The notes beneath the pieces are model-generated. The model ran no database searches and was not told the DNA's origin. It saw only the letters and a list, made by a program, of their open reading frames with translations. Source: Coriolopsis trogii (lineage: Eukaryota; Basidiomycota; Agaricomycetes; Polyporales; Polyporaceae). Taken from it: a stretch of 20,430 nt of DNA. The stretch lies in the NCBI GenBank assembly GCA_020543525.1, contig JAHYIO010000013.1, positions 1 through 20,430 of the forward strand, in the 5' to 3' direction. Of this stretch, positions 1 through 10,412 are shown piece after piece (the first letter of the stretch is position 1; each line of letters begins with the position of its first letter). The translations under genes were made by a program, and so were the position numbers.

Positions 1-500
1 AATGAAATCCCATAGCTTAAAGTATTGTTCTTTAAGCTTAAAAAGTTATTAAAACTTAGTGTAGGTACGCAAACACTCTCGTGCTTGATCGGACCATATT
101 TTATATTTTTAAGTTGTAGAAGTTTTGTAAGTCAAGTAAAATTTGTTCTTAAATTGTTCATACCTGATTTGATCTTTACTATTTTTTCCTTTCCTTCATT
201 TGTATTATGCTCCTTTCTATCAAACATATCTACTACTTCCATTCAATCTAATTAATCTAAATGTTTAGTCCCAAATAGAGGAAATTGTAAAAGATAATTT
301 TTAGCTTTAATATTTCCTTTAAGGTTAGTAGTTCTAACTCTATACTCAGGTTTAGGTTTATCCGATCTTATTTTTTTTACTTCTGTTTCTAAAAACTCAG
401 CAATATAACTTAAGAAATCCAAATTATCATATCCTTTGTGATCTTCTCGTCTTTGAGATATTTCTAGAGTGAGAGAAGCAGTCCCTCGAACCACCAACAC
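1..500 (-). pseudogene. Orphan C-terminal half of a LAGLIDADG homing endonuclease, broken
   Basis: Reading 500 to 1 gives the second half of a cox1-intron LAGLIDADG endonuclease: LEISQRREDHKGYDNLDFL, then EYRVRTTNLKGN and YLLQFPLFGTKHLD. An in-frame TAA at 252-254 interrupts it where relatives have Tyr. The same frame resumes with LDWMEVVDMFDRKEHN and GMNNLRTNFTW (TGA read as Trp). The N-terminal half and both LAGLIDADG helices are missing; the reading frame opens only at about 500. It resembles the C-half expected for the N-half encoded at 2059-2658, so it is probably the displaced original C-terminus of that gene. It lies inside cox1 intron 2. Identity as a LAGLIDADG C-half is fairly sure; the displacement history is inference. 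Confidence 0.75.
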
Positions 501-517
501 TTAACTGTAACTGTTTA

Positions 518-915
518 CTAATTATTTATATCTTTACTAAATAAAAACCATTTTTTATTTAATGGTTTATTTTTATCTACATATCTAGATATATTTCGTT
601 TACTACAATTTAAATAGTTAGCCGCATCAGAATAATTGTCGAAAGACTTAAATAATATTTTAAGGCTATCAGAAAGAGGATCATTTACAAATATATATAG
701 TTTTTTACTATTTGTTAAACCTATTTTTAACTTAGTTTCTTCCGATCTGGTCTTTCCTTTCTTTACCGCACTCATCTTTAATATAGTTTCTTCAGAATGA
801 AACTTTCCAAACATGGGATTATTTCCTTTTCCTTTAGCTTTTATGAATTTAACTATACTTGAACTTGAATGCTGAAAACCTAATAAAGATCCTGCTGTTT
901 TTAAAATAAAATTTT
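518..915 (-). pseudogene. Frame-shifted C-terminal tail of the GIY-YIG endonuclease (NUMOD-like DNA-binding modules)
   Basis: Immediately after the stop of the fusion gene, a different frame continues the protein: ILKTAGSLLGFQHS, GNNPMFGKFHSEETILKMS and SEETKLKIG (NUMOD3-like repeats), then a helix-turn-helix-like end with NYSDAANYLNCSKRNISRYV (NUMOD1-like) and KKWFLFS. GIY-YIG intron endonucleases normally continue from PEYNILKTAGS into exactly these modules. Here the A/T run at 902-918 holds a TAA and a one-base frame change. This separates the nuclease domain from its DNA-binding tail. Either the gene has decayed or the run contains a sequencing indel. Confidence 0.8.
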
Positions 916-2658
916 TTATTCAGGTCAGATCTTATCTATATAATGTTGTTCTCGTTCTATAATAAGTTTTTTAGCCTCGTCTTTTGGTAAATTTACTATC
1001 TCCGTATATTCAAGTATAGTTAAAGAAAATGCTGAAAAACCGTAACTTAGAAGAGCATTATATATTTTACTTGTTTTATACTTATTAATATTTTTAGAAA
1101 AATAATAAGACAATCGTCTAGATAAATTTACAGAAGAGCCTATGTATTTCTTGGAAGACTCTCTGTGTGTCCAAACATAAATACCTGCTTTATTCTTATT
1201 ATCAGCTAAAATAAGATCTTTATATTCTTCAGCATTATTATAAACAACTGATGAAACAATCATATTATTGTTATTAAGTTTTAAGTCGTTAATATTCTGA
1301 ATATTAACTAAATTAGGAAGCCGTAGGGTAGCCTCGGCCTTAGCGGCCGAGCTATTAGTTTTTGAACTCGTAGAATATTTTCTAGAAGAATTAATATTTT
1401 TATTTATATTTAAAATTTTATTTTCGTAGCCGGAGGCTCGGGCTTCCACCCTAACCGAAGGTTTCAGTTGTTGGCTAAATTTAAGTGCGGAGCTAGACGA
1501 AGTGCTCGACAACAAATTATTTAAACTATAAAAATTTTGTAAATGATCCCATATAAATATTGTTCTATTATGAGCCATTCTTTTTTTAATTAAATTTATT
1601 AAATCACCGTACGAAGTAATAGATTCCTCATTAAAGGTAGAGAGATCTAAATTATCCAGGTCGCACTCTAATTTATTCATTTTTAACTTTTTAAAAATTT
1701 CTAGGGCTAATACAAAATCATTATAATCTAAAAATTTACTTGAAAATAAAGGATATGTATTTAAATAATTAATTAATTTTTCATTACTTCTAATATTTTG
1801 TGTTTTAAGGGTAAACTTTTCAAAATTTTTAAACTTTTCTTGTTTAAAACTATATTCAGGAATATCTAAAAATTGCGCTATTTCTTGCATAAAAGATTTT
1901 ACACCTTTCAACGAATCAAAATCAGCCCTTGGTCTACTTCCTTCTCAGCAGGGGTAGAAAATAAACGATATTTCTAATTTACATTCTAATTTAGGATATT
2001 TACCTGAAAGAGTAGTTCTTACTTGAAAAGAAGCGTCTGCTTCTATAAAGCCTGACAGTCATGGATTGGAATCTAAAGACTCTTTATTTAACGGACGTTT
2101 TTCAATACTGGTACCTTTAGTATTATTTAAAAAATCGATTAATGCATTAAGACTATGTATTTTAGGTGTTCTCATATTTCCATTTATTAATGAAATAACT
2201 AATAATATACCTTCATAGCTATTTATAGTTAAGATATAAGCATCAAGCCCTTTCTTTCTAGATAATGAACCTAGACCTAACTCTTTTTGAACAAGTAGAG
2301 CTAAAGGTAAATCTTTTAAATGAAAAACTATTTGTATAGCGGGGTAATTTAACTTACCTTTAGGGCTTCTTAAAGTTTTTGGTGTTATTATTGAACCATC
2401 ACCTTCAATAAGCCCTGTTAAATAAGAACTAAAAAGGGATTTATTTAAATTTTTACTATTCTTATCAGTATGAATGCATCTAGCAGTTGTGCATAAAGGA
2501 AAGGTAAAAAGTTCCAAACTACAGCAAAAATATTTTGGCATATAGCCTCTGAGGTTCTCTAAAAAGTTCAAACTTAATAGATTACCTGCTGATTGCGATA
2601 TAGTTTCGTATAACGCTTCCCAGAATACGGCCAAATTTAGAGCCGGCAGAATTAGTTT
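916..2658 (-). CDS. LAGLIDADG and GIY-YIG fusion homing endonuclease in cox1 intron 2
   Basis: The frame runs straight on from cox1 exon 2 for 580 codons, reading TGA as Trp at 2059-2061, 1942-1944 and 925-927. First LAGLIDADG helix: [14 protein letters not shown] (about 2440-2400). Second: [14 protein letters not shown] (about 2061-2020), followed by a full second half ending [20 protein letters not shown] (about 1580-1520). A low-complexity linker, Ser- and Asn-rich with two GC-rich inserts, leads to a GIY-YIG domain: [20 protein letters not shown] (about 1185-1125), [10 protein letters not shown], and [10 protein letters not shown] with the catalytic-type Glu near the end. Such proteins cut DNA to spread the intron, and LAGLIDADG forms may help splicing. 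Both nuclease families are common in cox1 introns; one continuous frame holding both is unusual. The protein is presumably released by proteolysis from a cox1 exon 1-2 fusion. The frame stops at TAA 916-918 before the DNA-binding tail. Confidence 0.8.
1321..1352. repeat. GC-rich hairpin cluster
   Basis: A GC island in AT-rich DNA contains perfect 7-bp arms CTCGGCC (1333-1339) and GGCCGAG (1345-1351) around a 5-nt loop. It lies in the linker of the fusion endonuclease and keeps the frame (encodes [11 protein letters not shown] on the minus strand). This resembles the mobile GC clusters or double-hairpin elements of fungal mitochondria. Confidence 0.6.
1426..1462. repeat. Second GC-rich cluster in the endonuclease linker
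   Basis: A stretch of about 37 nt, far richer in GC than its surroundings, encodes [15 protein letters not shown] on the minus strand in frame. It shares short words (gtagcc, ctcgg, gaagcc) with the cluster about 100 nt away, suggesting a related element. No long perfect stem was seen. Confidence 0.4.
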
Positions 2659-2887
2659 ACCGGCTAATACTGGTAGTGATAATAACAATAAGATTGCAGT
2701 AACAAAAATTGCCCATACAAATAAAGGTAATTTATGTAAACTCATACCATTAGTTCTCATATTAAGTACAGTAGTAATAAAATTAATGGCTCCTAATAAA
2801 GAAGACACTCCCGCTAAGTGTAAACTGAAGATAGCAAGATCTACAGATGCACCACTGTGGGATTGGATACCGGCTAAAGGAGGATAA
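2659..2887 (-). CDS. cox1: cox1 exon 2 (cytochrome c oxidase subunit 1)
   Basis: It encodes [20 protein letters not shown] through to LSLPVLAG, transmembrane helices of the haem-copper oxidase core. This follows directly on exon 1 ([12 protein letters not shown]). The boundaries come from frame and group I rules: intron 1 ends in G at 2888, and the exon ends in U at 2659. Exons 1 and 2 together give 612 nt in frame, with no stop or indel. COX1 is the catalytic inner-membrane subunit of complex IV. The rest of the gene lies off the left edge. Confidence 0.95.
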
Positions 2888-2999
2888 CATTTAAAAATAA
2901 TCTCTATATTAAATAGATTATTTGACAATACTCTCATATTGGATGGGACTATACCTTATTTTTACCTTACTACTGGTTAAGTATAAACACTTAAAAAAA

Positions 3000-3835
3000 C
3001 AATTTTTTTTGTTTAAAAGTTTTATATAGTCTAATAGAATTAATATTTATCATTAGATTTTTAATACCAATCAAATATTCAAAATCTTTTTGTTAGTAAA
3101 AGATCTTTGTCAAATTCTATCTTCTAGCGATTTAATACCTTTCAATTTTTATTGAAAGAAATCAACAAGATATTGTATCTCATTAGAATCTGTTACTACT
3201 ACGGATGTTTTATGAGGAATAAATTTTATTTGAAGAATCATTGCAATAGCTTCTAAAACAATAACTTCATGTCTGATAGTAAATTAAAAAACATGCAGTA
3301 ATAGATGAGGATCTTTTTTTACTAAATAGAAACTTCCATCTACTTCTGTAAATCCAATGACATTAGATTTTACATTACTTTCATAGCATCTTGAACACTA
3401 TTTACAGTATTATCAATAATTCCTCAAGCAGGAATTATGTCATTAGTAGAAGACTCGGATTTAATTTTAATATCAGCAATTAGCTTATATTTTTTTCGAT
3501 TTTAAAGGATCTGCAAAAAAAAAAGATAAGCTTCTCTAAAAAAATATATAATTAAAGTGTTTACTAGTAAGTAGAGGATACTTATCAAAAAGAGGTAGAA
3601 TATACTTAATAATATGTTGAATCTTTAGTATACGAAATTAACGGGTATCATCCTTAGAGTTAGGCACATAAACAGAAGCAACTCCATACAAAGATTTTAT
3701 ATGAGAAAGTAAGCGTAGCTTACAATTACTTTGATCAATTTTAGATGTAAAACTCCAAACTCCTTTCTTGATTTTAGACAGTGGAAAGGACCAGCCCCGA
3801 CAAACCAATCTATATATTCGACCTATTTTTAAAAG
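3000..3835 (-). pseudogene. Decayed LAGLIDADG endonuclease in cox1 intron 1
   Basis: Reading from 3835 downward: IDWFVGAGPF (remnant of the first LAGLIDADG helix), then a frameshift into GVWSFTSKIDQSN, KLRLLSHIKSLYGVASVYVP, an in-frame TAA at about 3638-3640, and FDKYPLLTSKHFNYIFF. After several more stops a second helix appears, SNVIGFTEVDGSFYLVKKD (about 3375-3315), followed by VLEAIAMILQIK and KLKGIKSLEDRIW. The order matches a two-motif LAGLIDADG protein, but at least one frameshift and several TAA codons remain even with TGA read as Trp. Not functional as sequenced. Confidence 0.75.
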
Positions 3836-4272
3836 GTCCTCTGTAAAATTCACCACGTGTAGTCTCTGATGAGTTTTCAAGTCCTTTGCAAGCTAAAGAC
3901 GATAAGTAGTGACAGTTTTTTGTTTTTGGCTGTAAGACCGAAAACTCAGGCGAATTGTCCCCATGTCGATGAAATTCTTACATAATTATTTTTTTTAGTT
4001 GAACTAGTATTCATCTCCAAATAGGGGAGTTCCCCGCATAGAGTAGTGTTTTTAATTATTAGTCTAACAGACAGACTAACAGTTTAGGACTGCTTATTTT
4101 TCCTAAGAAAGTATATCTTACACTAAGCATCTCTTGGGTAACTACCCCCCGTCTATATAACATTGTTACCAATCCATTTAAAATGATGAAAAGGCAGTTA
4201 ATAACGTAGAGGAATTTAAATTTAAATAAAGAGGTGTGATATAATACAGCATTTATAGTCTTATTAATAAGA

Positions 4273-5906
<1,634 letters not shown>

Positions 5907-5992
5907 TCAACTATCTTCTCGGCTGATTAACTATTTTTAAACAAATCTAATTTACTATTAAAATAGTAAAAAGGATTTTATGACCTAAGTTT

Positions 5993-6062
5993 GATCTTTA
6001 TCAGAATTGAACTGATACTAGCTTCTTGAAGGGGAGCTGTACGACCGTTATACTAAAAGACC
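5993..6062 (-). tRNA. trnE: tRNA-Glu(UUC)
   Basis: The minus strand folds as a cloverleaf. The acceptor GGTCTTT pairs with AAAGATC, with a G-U pair. The T-arm loop is TTCAATT. The anticodon arm is GCTCC-CCTTCAA-GAAGC with anticodon TTC. Two oddities: position 33 is C instead of the usual U, and one C-A mismatch sits in the anticodon stem (GGAGC would pair fully). Confidence 0.85.
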
Positions 6063-6069
6063 TGGGATT

Positions 6070-6141
6070 AGCGAATATTGGAATTGAACCTAATTCTAAC
6101 AGATCATGAGACTGTCGTGCTAACCTTTACACTATATCGCT
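6070..6141 (-). tRNA. trnM: tRNA-Met(CAU), with damaged 3' half
   Basis: The anticodon loop CTCATGA carries CAT, and the D-stem GTGT/GCAC and anticodon stem are recognisable. The 3' strand reads CCAATATTCGCT. The sequence that would pair with the T-stem TTAGG and the acceptor AGCGATA is CCTAATATCGCT. The two differ by one missing T and one extra T, leaving the length unchanged but breaking pairs in both stems. It is either a degenerating gene or two local sequence errors. Confidence 0.7.
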
Positions 6142-6168
6142 TAAGGGGTACACTGTCTTTGAAACCCT

Positions 6169-6251
6169 ACGAACAAAGAGACTCGAACTCTTAAGGAATG
6201 ACTTCCACTCCTGCTTAAGAGGAGATTGTTTACCAATTTCAACATGTTCGT
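6169..6251 (-). tRNA. trnL(UAA): tRNA-Leu(UAA)
   Basis: The acceptor ACGAACA/TGTTCGT is perfectly paired. The anticodon arm is CTCCT-CTTAAGC-AGGAG with anticodon TAA. A long variable arm with GGAA/TTCC marks a class II tRNA, and the T-arm is AAGAG-TTCGAGT-CTCTT. 83 nt without CCA. Confidence 0.93.
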
Positions 6252-6311
6252 GTCTATAAAAATACTCTCTTTTAAAATAATTTATATGTCAATATCTAAT
6301 AAATATATATT

Positions 6312-6385
6312 AGGCGTCAAGAGGAATTGAACCTCTGAAATAAGTATTAACAGTACTCCGCAATTACCACTCTGCCATGACACCT
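6312..6385 (-). tRNA. trnN: tRNA-Asn(GUU)
   Basis: The acceptor AGGTGTC/GACGCCT pairs with one G-U. The anticodon arm is GAGTA-CTGTTAA-TACTT with anticodon GTT. The T-arm is AGAGG-TTCAATT-CCTCT. Confidence 0.9.
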
Positions 6386-6409
6386 ACTTACTATAATAAT
6401 GAAGGTTTA

Positions 6410-6481
6410 CGGTAGGCGCGATTCGAACACGCTATATATCTCCTACCCAAAAGGAGCGACTAGCCAATTTGTCATCTACCG
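6410..6481 (-). tRNA. trnP: tRNA-Pro(UGG)
   Basis: The acceptor CGGTAG/CTACCG pairs. The anticodon arm is CTCCT-TTTGGGT-AGGAG with anticodon TGG. The T-arm is GCGTG-TTCGAAT-CGCGC. Confidence 0.92.
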
Positions 6482-7222
6482 TTTTTTGCGCAATTAGGAT
6501 CGAGAAAATATTATTATTTATTACGTACTCTTTTAATAAGTGGAATAATTAAATATTATTTATCTTACTTAAAAAAAGTATTTTCTTAAATTCCAATTAC
6601 TTAGTAAAATTATAAGCAATTTGATAATTTCAATATATTCCGATAAGAGACAAATGCCTTATAAATATACATGTAAATTAATAATGAATACGTAAATAGA
6701 TTTAATTTTAAAAATAAATCCTTTATTCTTAATTTATACAAGATATCCGATACGCTTAAGATACTTATTATAATTAATATTTCTTAATAATATATATTTT
6801 TTTAATAAGTATTAATTCTACTGCCTAAAATTCATATATATTTTGAGGTGTAAAATCAAAGAAGCCTTTACTGGAGAAAGCAATTACGCTAGGCCAAGGA
6901 TTACAATATAATATTCTTTTTTTATAATTAATTATAATGTATATAAAATTTGTAGAAGATATAAAGTATTAATACTTTAAAATATCTCCCTAAGAAATAG
7001 TATAGACATAAGAAAAAATGATATAAAACCTCAGATACCCTTCCTATTGCGCAAAAACAACTTCTCTTATTTATTTGATAAGATACAATCAAGTAATAAA
7101 TAAATTAAAATAACTTACTATAGTTTATAAAATTATTTAAAAGTTTATTCAATTTAAAATTTAATAAGTTGAAAACTTTTAAGCTTGTTTATAAAAGTCA
7201 GAGATACGGTTAAAAGAGGGGA
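6482..7222. other. AT-rich spacer between cob and the tRNA cluster
   Basis: No ORF or tRNA is recognised here. It is bracketed by an inverted repeat: TTTTTGCGCAA at 6483-6493 and its complement at 7047-7057. With a one-base bulge the match extends through AT/AGGA. The left copy abuts the 5' end of tRNA-Pro. A structured RNA or a processing signal is possible but not shown. Confidence 0.6.
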
Positions 7223-7523
7223 TTATTTTCCTTCCTTATTAACAGTAGCTATATCAAATAAGGTATTTTCAGCTAAGCCTGTTAATGGAACTATAATTAA
7301 GAACCAAGCAAAATAAAAAGCTGTCGCTACTTGTCCAATTTCTACATAAGGACTATTTGGATGTTGACTACCTATCCACATTAAAATAATAAAATCTACT
7401 ACAAATAACCAGAACATAAATTTCATAAGTGGTCTGAAAGCCGAACCTCTTATTCTAGATAAGTCTGTGTATGGTAATACTAATAATATTAATAATGATC
7501 CAAACATAGCGATGACTCCTAAC
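7223..7523 (-). CDS. cob: cob exon (last; cytochrome b C-terminus)
   Basis: It encodes LGVIAMFGSLLILLVLPYTD through IGSQHPNSPYVEIGQVATAF to LAENTLFDIATVNKEGK and TAA at 7223-7225, the last transmembrane helices of cytochrome b (complex III). The start at 7523 follows intron-terminal G 7524 and restores the frame with the 46-nt exon upstream (AAATT|GTTAGGA). All six visible cob exons sum to 738 nt, exactly 245 codons plus stop, with no frame damage. Confidence 0.95.
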
Positions 7524-9383
7524 CATTAAACAAAATTTTTTATAAATAAGGTTCAAGCGCAATATAAATAATACGAGCTTATTGCTTCAGACTTAAAGCC
7601 ACAAGCTTTTTCTTGAGAGACTTAACTTTTTAAAATAATAAGAAAGCTTGTAATCTAAAGGTATTAAATTTGAAATTTTTATCAAGAAAAATTAAACATT
7701 TCGTTATTTTAGTGAATCAACCCAAGATTTTATAGTTGAATCACGATATTTAATACAATTATTGAGAGCTAATCTCGATTCCAGATCATTGCTAAAGCCA
7801 AACTGACGAGATTTTAAATTAGAATTTATAGGAAATACACATTTCCAAGCGATAATCTTTTGCTTTAAGGTTCCACGTCCATATACTGCTTGAATCATAT
7901 AAAAACCTGATTTATTTTTAGCAGCCTGAGACTTAAACCAATTCTCCAGAACTTCAATCCAAAATTCTTTAGAATAAGTCCGATTATTATCAATACTATA
8001 AATAATAGATATTATAGTTTTAAATCCATATAAAGTTAAATGTGCTTTCTTAGAGACAAGCAGTGCTAGACGGGACATTAATTCAAACTGCTCAAATTTC
8101 CAATAAAAATAATGAGAATAAGGTTTTAGCATAGGAATTAACTTTTCAAACATAGAATGAATACTTTCTACACTTAGAATAGTCATTTTCTTGATAGAAT
8201 CTTTATCAACATTCAAGCTTGAACTTAAAATTTCTTTAGTTTCTGAATCTTTTGCATTATTTATAATATAAACTTTAATATCCAAAGATTTAAAAAATCT
8301 CTCTAAAATATCAAAAAAATGAGCGCTATATTTATTTTTAAGCTGAGGCAGAAATAAAGTAGGTATTAGCCAAATCGAACCTTTATCTGATTTTCTTAGT
8401 CTTAAATGTAAAGTACCATCTCCTAAAATAAATCCTATAATAAAAAGTATAGATATTTTATTATCATTATCTTTGTAATCAGGACAATCAAAGATCTTTG
8501 GACTAATCTTAAATAAACTTAATTGTTCTGATAAAGATAACATTTTTTCTTTTCCATTATTTGAAAGACTGTAAACAATTTTCGTAGCTAGAGCTAAACT
8601 TGAAGGATCTAATCTTAATTGATTAGAAGTTAAATGTCGAATAGTACTTAATTTTTGGAAAGCAATATATTTCTCACCATAAATAAATTTAAAATATTCT
8701 GCATAGATATTAAGTATCGTATCCCAATTTTCAGAGGATAAACGTATAACTATCTTACCATAATTATTTTTAATTAAAGTTAAAGAAGCGGTACGACCTA
8801 GTACATGCCAGAGACTTAAAAAAAATTCTAAACTTTTTTGGTTTAAATTTTGATTCAGTACAAATACCGGTGAGAAATATTTATTTCTAATACGACAAGA
8901 AATGTGGCCTTCAGCCTGGAAAAAGCCATTTGCTACCATCCTAAATTCCTCCTCCTTGAAAGTACTTGGTAATTTAAAATTCTCTTTACATTGTCTCAAT
9001 AAATCACGTGCAGAAGAAATAGATAAGTTTTTAGAATCTGTAACTTCACAATTAAAAAGTAAAAAGTTTTTATTTTTCTTAGAAATTAAGATAAAAATTA
9101 GAATGATTAATACTATTTCAATATATTCACCTAGCCTTTATTGACTATTTCTTATATAAATTATTAATTTATATTTCTACGTATAGTCGATGAAGATTTA
9201 TTGCCAAAGCTTTATATCTTAAACATTAGAGCTAGTGCTCTAGGACTTTACAAAGCTAAAGACTTAGTAATTAACTTGCTTGTTATTTTAAACAAATTCT
9301 TAGATTTTGACTGAGAAATACAGTACTAGAATTACAAAACTTTCAAGCATATAGTAGAATTTAGACAAACCGCTAGGAATTTC
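7524..9383 (-). other. cob intron E (group I)
   Basis: It ends in G at 7524, after an exon ending in U. R-like CATCGACTATACG (about 9181-9193) and S-like AAATAGTCAA (9141-9150) lie 5' of the ORF. The endonuclease gene therefore occupies the 3' part of the intron, downstream of the core. Confidence 0.75.
7704..9136 (-). CDS. Free-standing LAGLIDADG endonuclease in cob intron E
   Basis: About 431 residues are clear, with motifs VANGFFQAEGHISCRIR (near residue 25) and LFIIGFILGDGTLHLRLR (near residue 185), the two LAGLIDADG helices. The frame is open upstream to 9136. It adds a hydrophobic lead (EIVLIILIFILIS) and NLSISSARDLL before the first clear start-like codon at 8999; mitochondrial starts other than ATG are possible, so the start is uncertain. 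It ends at TAA 7704-7706. It is not fused to the exon. It is the only non-fused endonuclease gene in the window that is fully open. Expected role: intron homing, perhaps splicing help. Confidence 0.82.
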
Positions 9384-9429
9384 AATTTGTTAGGTATAGA
9401 TCTTAATATAGCATAGAAAGGTAAAAGAT
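9384..9429 (-). CDS. cob: cob exon (46 nt)
   Basis: A very short exon encoding the end of Tyr plus LLPFYAILRSIPNKL, the conserved segment after PEWY of cytochrome b. Boundaries fit group I rules and frame: TGGT|ATCTTTTACC on the left and AAATT|G on the right. It would be missed by ORF calling. Confidence 0.93.
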
Positions 9430-9444
9430 CATTTTAAATTAAAG

Positions 9445-10110
9445 TTAAATAAGCCTAGGGCAATAGTTTATTTTATATAGCATATCTTTATGCATATATT
9501 GAGAAATATTGTTTTTTAATAGTACCATGCTTTCTTCCCATATATAAATTCTTTGTCCTTTTGGATGTTTATGAATAGAACATTTTAAAGAATTTTCTCC
9601 AAACATGTTTTCTAGATTTTGTTTTAATAATAAAACATCCTCTTCTTTAAAACCATAAGTATTTAAATGTAAACCTTTATTTTGGAGAGAGCCATCATCC
9701 AATAAGCTAAACCTCTAGGACTTAAAATTTGAGAGATATTTGAGGGTACTATTTTTAAATTATCCGAATTATAAAATAAATTTTTATAATCATTAAAACA
9801 CGGTAAAGATAATGTGGCAAAACTAACAGAACTATAAATTTTATTACTTCTCTTATCTGTAAAATTTCTATTTTTAAGGTTAAAATTTTTATAAGATAAG
9901 GTCTAAATTACTCTAGTATATGCTTAAAATAATTAAGATGTTGTAATATTAAACTACTTTGAGCATAAAGAAATCTAGAATGACCATTTATAGATCTTTT
10001 TTGGATATGCCCATCACCTAATAATAAACCGACAATAATCTCATCTAAAGGACTTTTAATAATAAATTTTGATCTATCGACTTTACTAAGTCTCTTATTA
10101 CTTTGTTTTT
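9445..10110 (-). pseudogene. Broken LAGLIDADG endonuclease in cob intron D
   Basis: The N-half reads LSKVDRSKF then IIVGLLLGDGHIQKRSINGHS and HLNYFKHILE, then TAA (about 9912-9914). After a frame change come SNKIYSSVSFATLSLPCFND and ILSPRGLAYW. A second frame change follows, then MDDGSLQNKGLHLNTYGF to SQYMHKDMLYKINY and TAA. This is the layout of the single-chain LAGLIDADG type with GDG and MDDG acidic motifs. It has one stop and at least two frameshifts, one removing bases between AYW and MDDG. Not functional as sequenced. Confidence 0.82.
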
Positions 10111-10394
10111 GTAATAAAATTGTAGAAGAAGAATAATATCTTTTTCCTCTAGTACTTGAGTCGATGTAAATTAAACTAATAGAAGTTGTCAGATAAAATA
10201 TAGAGCCCTAAACTCTAAAATATATCCATTAGTATTAATAATGGTTGGATAATATCTTCATTCTTAAATAATTTCAAATTTAAGAGTAATGAACTTATTT
10301 AAGAAGCTTTACGTATAATCTCTGAGGATTCAATAAATGATTTCCTGCTGATAATCCATTCTTAGATATTTGAAATTGTTACTCTCCGCTCCTG

Positions 10395-10412
10395 GGCCAG
10401 CTGGCGCTGGCC
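10395..10412. repeat. GC hairpin in cob intron D
   Basis: Perfect 7-bp arms GGCCAGC and GCTGGCC flank a TGGC loop, and GGCTAG follows directly. A GC island of about 25 nt sits in very AT-rich intron sequence, typical of fungal mitochondrial GC clusters. Confidence 0.6.

Larger units (their letters stand above)
1..2658 (-). other. cox1 intron 2 (group I, 3' end outside the window)
   Basis: The intron starts right after the GGT codon that ends the cox1 sequence LSLPVLAG; a U as last exon base fits group I. The next cox1 exon is not present, so the intron continues past position 1. It contains an in-frame LAGLIDADG/GIY-YIG fusion gene, a frame-shifted GIY-YIG tail and an orphan LAGLIDADG C-half. 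The catalytic core of this intron was not located and probably lies outside the window. Confidence 0.75.

Noticed and set aside
902..918. Programmed ribosomal frameshift linking GIY-YIG to its tail
   Set aside because: A TAA in an A/T homopolymer region alone is no evidence. Similar homopolymer breaks occur in other endonuclease genes in the window.
1..3700. TAA as a sense codon for Tyr: TAA sits at Tyr positions at 252, 916 and in cob intron D
   Set aside because: TAA is the clear stop of cob and of the intact intron ORFs, and other TAA codons in the decayed genes do not align with Tyr. TAT-to-TAA mutation in AT-rich pseudogenes explains it.
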